DNA of 64,000 nt from CALMBW01 sp963779645 (GTDB taxonomy: Bacteria; Actinomycetota; CADDZG01; WHSQ01), in contig CAVZYX010000005.1 in assembly GCA_963779645.1 (NCBI GenBank), forward strand, positions 434,001 through 498,000, in the 5' to 3' direction. Below are positions 58,238-64,000 of this stretch, one piece after another. Within the stretch, counting starts at the first letter, position 1; every line of letters begins with the position of its first letter. A program made the translations under genes and the position numbers. A model generated the notes under the pieces. That model was not told the origin of the DNA. It saw nothing but the letters and a program-made list of their open reading frames with translations, and did not search any database.

Positions 58238-59982
58238 CTTTCTTCCCGCTCTTTCGTCGCAACGAGGTTCCCGAGTACCAGCACATCCATGTGCGTTCTC
58301 TTGAAACAGTCGACAGCCTCATCGGGCTTACAGCAGATCGGTTCGTTCTCGTTGAACGAAGTATTCAACACCACCGGCACGCCCGTCTGCCGCTCGAACT
58401 CCGAGATCAACGCGTGATACCGAGGGCTCTGTTGGCGCGACACGGTCTGCAGGCGTCCCGTCCCATCAACGTGCGTCACGGCGGGGATCTCGTCGCGTTT
58501 CTCCGGACGAACGTCATAAGCCATCAACATGTAGGGCGACGGTTCCGAGCGCGTGAACCAGTCCCCCGTCTTCTCTTCAAGAACACTGGGCGCGAACGGC
58601 CTAAACGGCTCGCGATGCTTGATCCGCGAATTCAGGATGTCTTTCATGTCGTGGCGACGCGGATCGCACACGATCGATCGGTTGCCGAGGGCGCGAGGAC
58701 CGAACTCCATACGTCCCTGGAACCACCCGACCACGTCACCTTCCGCCAACCGACGAACAACCTCAGGGAACAGTTCTTCATCTGACAGCGAGCGGTACTC
58801 AAGGCCGGCGTCAGACATCGCGTTCTTGTAGTCGGCCTCGTCGTATTCGGTACCCAGATACGCGTTCTCCATGATCCAATCGCGCGGCATCCCGAGCACT
58901 GCGTGCTGCGCCCATAACGCGGCTCCCACAGAGATACCCGCGTCGTTGGCGGCCGGCTGGATCCACACCTCTTCGAACGGGGTCTGTTCCTGGATGCGTG
59001 CGTTCATGACGCAGTTGAGAGCTACCCCACCTGCCATCGCCAACCTGCGCGACGGCGCGACTGCATGGATGCGACGCAAGAGCTCCATGGCGACCTCTTC
59101 CAGAACCGCCTGGACGCTTGCCGCTAGATCCTCGTCGCGTTGAGTTATAGGCCCACCCACCTCGCGCGGCTCGCCGAATACCTCGGCAACCTTCGGGGAC
59201 CACAACCCCCCGACCTCTGGAGTTCCTTCCTTCCAGGTCATGTCCACGCCCCGTTTGTCGTGGAGGAAGTAGTCAAGGTTGAGCTTGAAATCGGGGCCGT
59301 CGCCTACGACACCGACCACGTCGCGCAGCTTGTCGACGAAGCGAGGCTCCCCGTACGAGGCGAGCCCCATAAGCTTGAACTCGTCGCCGTAGCGGTGGAG
59401 TCCGAGATACTGAGTGAACGCTTGATAGAAATGGCCGAGGGAATGAGGGTGGGTAACTTCGCCTTTGATGTCGATCTGTGATCCGCGGCCCGCTCCCCAC
59501 ATCGTCGAGATGAAATCGCCCATCCCATCGAGCGAGACGCAGGCCGATTCTTCGTACGGGGAACAGAAGTAGGCACTCGCTATATGGGTGCGGTGGTGTT
59601 CGACACGATGGAAACGAGCGTTCAGCGAGTCTTCGCTAACACCGAGGGCCGATGCGATCGATGCCTTCACGTCCATCACGCTTCTCGCATTACGGAAACG
59701 CGATTTGACGAAATCCATGCCGGGCGGATGCCTCAGCGCGTAGAACAGCTTCTTGACGACATTCGTAGTTGGGTCACGGCCGATAGCGACGTGTCCGAGT
59801 TCGCCCGGGGCTATCCCTGCCTCCGCCAAGCACCAACGCGCTGATTCATCGGGGAAACCCGATTGGTGCTTGATCCGCGAGAACCGCTCCTCCTCTATCG
59901 CCGCAACGCAGGCTCCATCGACGAACAGGGCCGCTGATGCGTCTCCGTGATAGGCGTTTATGCCAAGAACGCTCTCGGTCAA
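58234..59982 (-). CDS. NodU/CmcH-family carbamoyltransferase
   Basis: About 582 residues. The N-terminal ASKHA half has VLGINAYHGDASAALFVDGACVAAIEEERFSRIKHQSGFP and HRTHIASAYFCSPYEESACVSLDGMGD. The C-terminal TsaC/YrdC-like half has VGWFQGRMEFGPRALGNRSIVCDPR and FAPSVLEE. This is the family that adds carbamoyl from carbamoyl phosphate via an adenylate to sugars of glycans, Nod factors or antibiotics. The glycosyltransferase and AsnB context points to a modified surface polysaccharide. TTG 59982 is chosen, with GAGGAG five bases upstream; the longer reading lacks a site. Confidence 0.88.
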   Translation of the reverse strand: MTESVLGINAYHGDASAALFVDGACVAAIEEERFSRIKHQSGFPDESARWCLAEAGIAPGELGHVAIGRDPTTNVVKKLFYALRHPPGMDFVKSRFRNARSVMDVKASIASALGVSEDSLNARFHRVEHHRTHIASAYFCSPYEESACVSLDGMGDFISTMWGAGRGSQIDIKGEVTHPHSLGHFYQAFTQYLGLHRYGDEFKLMGLASYGEPRFVDKLRDVVGVVGDGPDFKLNLDYFLHDKRGVDMTWKEGTPEVGGLWSPKVAEVFGEPREVGGPITQRDEDLAASVQAVLEEVAMELLRRIHAVAPSRRLAMAGGVALNCVMNARIQEQTPFEEVWIQPAANDAGISVGAALWAQHAVLGMPRDWIMENAYLGTEYDEADYKNAMSDAGLEYRSLSDEELFPEVVRRLAEGDVVGWFQGRMEFGPRALGNRSIVCDPRRHDMKDILNSRIKHREPFRPFAPSVLEEKTGDWFTRSEPSPYMLMAYDVRPEKRDEIPAVTHVDGTGRLQTVSRQQSPRYHALISEFERQTGVPVVLNTSFNENEPICCKPDEAVDCFKRTHMDVLVLGNLVATKEREES

Positions 59983-60020
59983 CTGCTCTCCTCGTTGGAC
60001 TCGTGCTAATCGAAAGTAGC

Positions 60021-61208
60021 CTAGATGGAGCGGCTCGCGGTCGCGGCCCCCTCGACGATGTCCGTCACGACCTCCATGCACTTGATCCGATCGAATTCGG
60101 TTGCACCCCGAGCAGCGGCATGGCTCATCCGAGCGAGCTCCTCAGGCGATCTCGCCGCCAGCGAGATCGTGCTGGCGATCGCGCTGGGGTCTTGGGGATC
60201 GACCACGTAGCCGCATCCCAATTCTTCGACCACCGCGGCCACCTCGCTCTCGGTCGGTACAACCGCCAACACCGGTCGCCCGTAGCCCAGGATCGTGTAC
60301 AGCTTGCTGGGCACCGACGCCCCAGCGACACCCTTCTTTAACGTCACTATCTGAAGATCACCCGCCTCCATCACCGAAACGATGTCACTCGCGGGTCGGA
60401 GATCGAAGACTGTTGCTCCGGCTCGCTTGATGCGCTCGGCCTCCGCCCCCTCACCGACGAACCGGATGTCCACCCCAGACGGGAGAAGATCCTGCGCCTC
60501 GAGGAGTGAGTCCCAGGCCCCGGATGACCCCAGATTCCCCGCGTACATGGCCACGAAACTGGAGCCTCTCCTTAGTTCGTCGACAACGGCCGGATCGCTG
60601 TCACCATCGGGTGAACGTCCCCCGTTCGGTGCCACCACAACCTTCCCCGGATCCAACCCTTTGCCAACAACCCGTGACGCCATGTCACGACCGATGCAAA
60701 CGATTCGTGTGGCGCGGGAAAGAGCCTTCATGTTGCGTTGGTCCCATGAACGAGATACGAAACCATCCCCGATCCATCCCCCGCCAATCGCTGCCTCGGG
60801 ATGAAGATCCTGCAGACTCACCACGACCGGAGACCGACCTGCGACGCGCACTGCGGCACCCGGGGCCAAAGGCGGGTCGGTTCCCACGACCACCACGTCG
60901 TGGACATCGCGATGCTTGCGCGCGACCACACGAAGGAGCGCTAGAAACGTCAAATAGTTGAACAGCCGACCGATGAAACGGTTGCGGTTGAACGCCAACG
61001 AGCCGAGGGTATGGATCGTCATGCCACCTCGTTCCTCAGTTCGATGCATCGCCCAGCCGAACCGGTGCTGTGGTTGATAGGAGGGGCGGCCCCGAATCAC
61101 GGTCACATCATGTCCGCGTTCGACCATCGCTCGCGAAAGATCCGAAAACACGAGAGCGGTCGCGGAGGTGTCCGGAGGGAAGTATTGGTTGATGAGCAGC
61201 GCCTTCAT
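60021..61208 (-). CDS. GT4 glycosyltransferase (WcaI-like)
   Basis: About 395 residues from ATG 61208. N-terminal MKALLINQYFPPDTSATALVFSDLSRAMVERGHDVTVI is typical of WcaI/WbuB-like GT4 enzymes; SPVVVSLQDLHPE is a conserved block. C-terminally, AMYAGNLGSSGAWDSLLEAQDLL and KKGVAGASVPSKLYTILGYGRPVLAVV (the donor-site E is replaced by S-K-L-Y, as in that subgroup). It transfers a hexose or deoxyhexose to a lipid-linked oligosaccharide in the cytosol. The start overlaps the upstream stop (ATGA), so it is translationally coupled to 61205. Confidence 0.85.
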   Translation of the reverse strand: MKALLINQYFPPDTSATALVFSDLSRAMVERGHDVTVIRGRPSYQPQHRFGWAMHRTEERGGMTIHTLGSLAFNRNRFIGRLFNYLTFLALLRVVARKHRDVHDVVVVGTDPPLAPGAAVRVAGRSPVVVSLQDLHPEAAIGGGWIGDGFVSRSWDQRNMKALSRATRIVCIGRDMASRVVGKGLDPGKVVVAPNGGRSPDGDSDPAVVDELRRGSSFVAMYAGNLGSSGAWDSLLEAQDLLPSGVDIRFVGEGAEAERIKRAGATVFDLRPASDIVSVMEAGDLQIVTLKKGVAGASVPSKLYTILGYGRPVLAVVPTESEVAAVVEELGCGYVVDPQDPSAIASTISLAARSPEELARMSHAAARGATEFDRIKCMEVVTDIVEGAATASRSI

Positions 61209-62317
61209 AGAACCCGCTTGACTAGAGCCGCTTCGTAGATCTTCATCTGCTCCCTGGATACGGAGGCCCATGAAAGTCGTTCACGGAGAGGGGCGGCACC
61301 CTGCGACGCAGCCCTAGCAACCTCAGGGTTTCCCAAGACATTTTGTAGCTTGATCATCAGCGAGTCGACGTGTCCGTAGGGATAGGAGTGGATCGAACCT
61401 TCATCCAACCATTCAGCCACCCCGCATCGATCTGAAAGCACAACGGGTAACCCGACCGCCGCTGCTTCGGCGGCCGCCAAACCGAAACTCTCAGTTTGCG
61501 AAGGAAGGCAAAAGCAGTCTGCGTCTGCTAGCGCGGCCGCCTTCTCCCCTTCCCACACGCCACGATCCAAAAGTCGAAACCTGGGATCGAAATCCAATCT
61601 CCTACTCACGGAGAGAAGGGATGAGCGTGTCCCGTCTCGGTCGTCCGGACCTGCTATCACCAGGTATGCACCATCCAGTCGGGAAACGGCCTCGACCAGA
61701 CCGGCGAGCCCCTTCGTCAAGGACAGCCGGCTGATGGTCAGTATCAGGCGCGCTTCCGCGGGGATATTGTGCTCCGCCCGAAAGTTGCCTCGCGAGGGAA
61801 GTGGCAGCAGATCATCTACCGAGAGCCCATTGGGGCGGAGCACGATCCGATCTTCGTTGATCCCCGCCATGATCAACTCGTCTCGCTCGATGACGCTCGT
61901 TGCGATGACACTCGCGGCCGACGCCACCACTCGTCTTCCGAAGAACCGCTCGAAGATCAACTTGATCCGCGAACTTCTCAGCTTCGGACCGTACATACCG
62001 ACGGGCTCTAAAACGTAAGGGATCCCCTTCCGACGGGCACGTAACGCGGCGAAGGTCCCAACAGGGTCGCGGTAACCGATCACATGGAGAACGTCCGATC
62101 GATCAATTGCCTCATACAGCGGTTTCAGATATCGCGGGACCGGCGTTGCGTGAAAGCGCGTTGTGGTGCCCAGACTGATCGCGTTTGCAGACTGCCCAGC
62201 TCCCGCCAACTGCACCGACTGGCCCGCAGCGCCGAGCGCGGAAACTAGTCTCGTTGCCTTCACGACCGGTCCTCCGAACTCGCGGCGAAGTGATGGGACC
62301 GTCACGACAACATTCAT
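61205..62317 (-). CDS. GT4 glycosyltransferase
   Basis: About 370 residues. LRREFGGPVVKATRLVSALGAAGQSVQLAG is the N-terminal nucleotide-fold entry. ILTISRLSLTKGLAGLVEAVSRL and ESFGLAAAEAAAVGLPVVLSDRCGVAEWL are the donor-side GT4 motifs (E-x7-E). ATG 62317 overlaps the AsnB stop by one base (TGATG), and its own stop overlaps the next ATG, so the three genes are tightly coupled. The acceptor sugar is unknown. It is part of the polysaccharide operon that continues beyond the right edge. Confidence 0.87.
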   Translation of the reverse strand: MNVVVTVPSLRREFGGPVVKATRLVSALGAAGQSVQLAGAGQSANAISLGTTTRFHATPVPRYLKPLYEAIDRSDVLHVIGYRDPVGTFAALRARRKGIPYVLEPVGMYGPKLRSSRIKLIFERFFGRRVVASAASVIATSVIERDELIMAGINEDRIVLRPNGLSVDDLLPLPSRGNFRAEHNIPAEARLILTISRLSLTKGLAGLVEAVSRLDGAYLVIAGPDDRDGTRSSLLSVSRRLDFDPRFRLLDRGVWEGEKAAALADADCFCLPSQTESFGLAAAEAAAVGLPVVLSDRCGVAEWLDEGSIHSYPYGHVDSLMIKLQNVLGNPEVARAASQGAAPLRERLSWASVSREQMKIYEAALVKRVL

Positions 62318-64000
62318 CAAGCCGAGAGCCCATTAGCAACCGGCCAAAGACGAAGCACCGCAACTGCCCACGGACGAGACCAATGGATGCGACCGGCCTC
62401 GAAAGCGCTCAGTAATCTCCGTCGCATACGTTCTTCGATCAGATCACCGAATGGAAGTTCAGCTGAAAGCAGCCCTTCACGAAGCACTCCGCTCAATGGC
62501 CCACGGAGCCATACGTCGAACGGCAGAGTGAACCCGCGCTTGAAAAGCGAGGGCTCCAAACCCGTTGCTCTTGCGAGAAGGGCCTTTCCTTCGGCCATCC
62601 TGATATCAGCGGGAATCGAAGTCGCCATCTCGACCACTCGGTCATCTAGTAGAGGAACGCGCACTTCGAGCGAATGCGCCATCGACATCTGATCCGTGTC
62701 ACGCAGTAGGTGGTTAGCAAGATAGTGCGTCATCTCGAGCGACGAGACTCTGTCGGACGGGTGCTTGTTCAAAGCGGGGCGGGCGACCTCCCAGTAGGGG
62801 ATCCCCCCAAATGCTCCCGGTGGAAAGATTCCTCTGACTGCTCGATACGCGTCGGTATAGGAACCATCGCCTGGAAGCACTCGACTCAGTTTTCCTCCAG
62901 GAGAGACGCGACCGGCCAGCTTGGCCGTGGCAGCGCGAGCCGGATATGGCAACACCCGCAACCCTCGTTGCAGTCGAGCGATCCGAGGTACGAGAGCGAA
63001 ACTCGGATAACCACCGAACAGTTCATCACCACCCACACCCGACAGGGCAACAACCAACCCGCTCTTTCGAGCCGCTTGAGACACGATCCACGAATTGACC
63101 CCATCTGCTGTGGGTTGATCCATGGCGCGAAGGATTTCCTCGAAGTTGTCAGATACCTCACGGCCTTCGACCGGAACAGCCTGATGCTCGGCCCCCACAC
63201 GGCTGGCCAGTCGAGCGGCTTGATAACCCTCGTCACCACCAATGTCGGGAAAGGTGACCGTCAGGGCTCGGATCGACGCCAACTTCGCGGCGATGCCGGT
63301 TACTGCCGATGAATCAAGTCCACTGGACAAGAAAACACCCACTGGACGATCCGCCACAAGATGGCGCGAGATCGAATCCTCCAGCGCCTCAGCCACCCTG
63401 GCCTCTGCCTCTCCAGGCTGGAGCGGTAGAGGTTCGAAGCTCGGCTCCCACCACTTCTTGATATCGATCTTGCCCGTCACGTACTGAAGAACATGACCGG
63501 GCATCAGCTCTTCCACGCCCTCGATGATGGACCCGGGACCCCGGATGATCCCCCATACGAGAAAATCGGCTAAAGCATGATGAGAAATCTCCGAGCTATC
63601 ACAAAGATGGGCGAGCGGCCGAACCTCAGAAGAAAAGATGAGTCCTCTGCCTTCTCTCTTGAAGTAAAGGGGCTTGATCCCCAAACGATCACGCGCCAGA
63701 GAAAGGGTCCCTCTCTTTTGGTCGACTAAGGCGAACGCGAACATGCCACGAAGTTCGCGAAGTGTCGCAAGGATGTCTCCGTTGAGTTCCTCATAGAGGT
63801 GAACGATCACTTCTGTGTCGGTCTTGGAACGAAACGTGTGTCCGGACGACTCCAAACGCCTCCGCAACTCGACATGGTTGTAAATCTCACCGTTGTAGAT
63901 GATCCAAACAGAGCCATCCTCATTCCCCAATGGCTGATCGCCCTGTGGCGACAGATCGATAATGCGCAACCGCTTGAACCCCAGAGCGCATCGTTCGTTG
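62317..64000 (-). CDS. asnB: Asparagine synthase (glutamine-hydrolysing), 5' end beyond the window
   Basis: At least 560 residues are visible. The glutaminase domain is cut: its catalytic Cys2 and first ~45 residues lie outside. It enters at LRIIDLSPQGDQPLGNEDGSVWIIYNGEIYNH. The synthetase domain has VFLSSGLDSSAVTGIA (PP-loop), GVGGDELFGGYP and MSMAHSLEVRVPLLDDRVVEMA. TTG 63969 is not the true start, since the homology runs to the edge. In polysaccharide clusters such AsnB-like enzymes often amidate a uronic acid or amino-sugar and do not serve general Asn synthesis (inference from context). Confidence 0.9.
   Translation of the reverse strand, partial: NERCALGFKRLRIIDLSPQGDQPLGNEDGSVWIIYNGEIYNHVELRRRLESSGHTFRSKTDTEVIVHLYEELNGDILATLRELRGMFAFALVDQKRGTLSLARDRLGIKPLYFKREGRGLIFSSEVRPLAHLCDSSEISHHALADFLVWGIIRGPGSIIEGVEELMPGHVLQYVTGKIDIKKWWEPSFEPLPLQPGEAEARVAEALEDSISRHLVADRPVGVFLSSGLDSSAVTGIAAKLASIRALTVTFPDIGGDEGYQAARLASRVGAEHQAVPVEGREVSDNFEEILRAMDQPTADGVNSWIVSQAARKSGLVVALSGVGGDELFGGYPSFALVPRIARLQRGLRVLPYPARAATAKLAGRVSPGGKLSRVLPGDGSYTDAYRAVRGIFPPGAFGGIPYWEVARPALNKHPSDRVSSLEMTHYLANHLLRDTDQMSMAHSLEVRVPLLDDRVVEMATSIPADIRMAEGKALLARATGLEPSLFKRGFTLPFDVWLRGPLSGVLREGLLSAELPFGDLIEERMRRRLLSAFEAGRIHWSRPWAVAVLRLWPVANGLSA

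Overview
The window looks like chromosomal DNA of a member of the Actinomycetota that is not a close relative of the usual models. The main evidence is a WhiB-family iron-sulfur regulator (38.3-38.6 kb), a PAC2-family protein, a PimB-like mannosyltransferase, a probable lipid-droplet protein with two copies of an actinobacterial repeat domain, a SigH-type sigma factor, frequent TTG and GTG starts behind strong ribosome binding sites, and fairly high GC. Many proteins carry signal peptides, and nothing points to an outer membrane. A selenocysteine tRNA at 0.6 kb implies that the organism makes selenoproteins, although none is seen here.

Layout. 0-5 kb: the N-terminal end of an SBBP-type surface protein, tRNA-Sec, a SigH-like sigma factor, a PAC2 protein and a subtilase. 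5-13.3 kb: an AbiEi/DUF559 protein, an M28 peptidase, two tandem secreted paralogues, an LVIVD propeller, an HD-GYP phosphodiesterase and a large secreted metallopeptidase. 13.4-25 kb: a PimB-like glycosyltransferase, an HPF-like protein, TetR, an RsbW-like kinase, the lipid-droplet protein with a two-box operator, an M6 peptidase, a frameshifted TolB-like propeller, a polyprenyl synthase, YjbQ and several small proteins. 24.9-28.5 kb: an ECF sigma factor with a membrane-spanning tail, an MTHFR-like protein and an O-methyltransferase. 28.5-36 kb: surface proteins (Ser/Pro-linker Ig-like protein, SBBP-RTX protein, thrombospondin type 3 protein). 36-44 kb: a frameshifted PAS-GGDEF-EAL protein, WhiB, a frameshifted DUF559 protein between short repeats, an alkaline-phosphatase-superfamily lipoprotein and an MXAN_6640-like peptidase. 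44.3-52.9 kb: four large acidic modular secreted paralogues in a row. 53.2-54.8 kb: a second membrane-spanning ECF sigma factor. 54.9-64 kb: a polysaccharide locus (O-antigen ligase-like, Wzz-like, NodU-type carbamoyltransferase, two GT4 enzymes, AsnB cut by the window edge).

Working together. The window is dominated by the cell surface. It encodes five or six secreted peptidases, Ca-binding repeat proteins, an array of acidic modular proteins and a polysaccharide cluster. Two sigma factors with their own transmembrane and extracellular parts are candidate envelope sensors, and one lies directly beside the acidic array. That pairing is the most promising candidate for an undescribed system, but the functional link is inference from position.

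Three families of short intergenic repeats were found by eye: a 57-bp hairpin family next to stop codons, an ATTCTGCGTAGGAAT family, and a 42-bp pair. Five genes contain what looks like a single-base frame disruption. This many suggests indel errors in the assembly, although genuine decay or programmed frameshifting cannot be excluded from the sequence alone.
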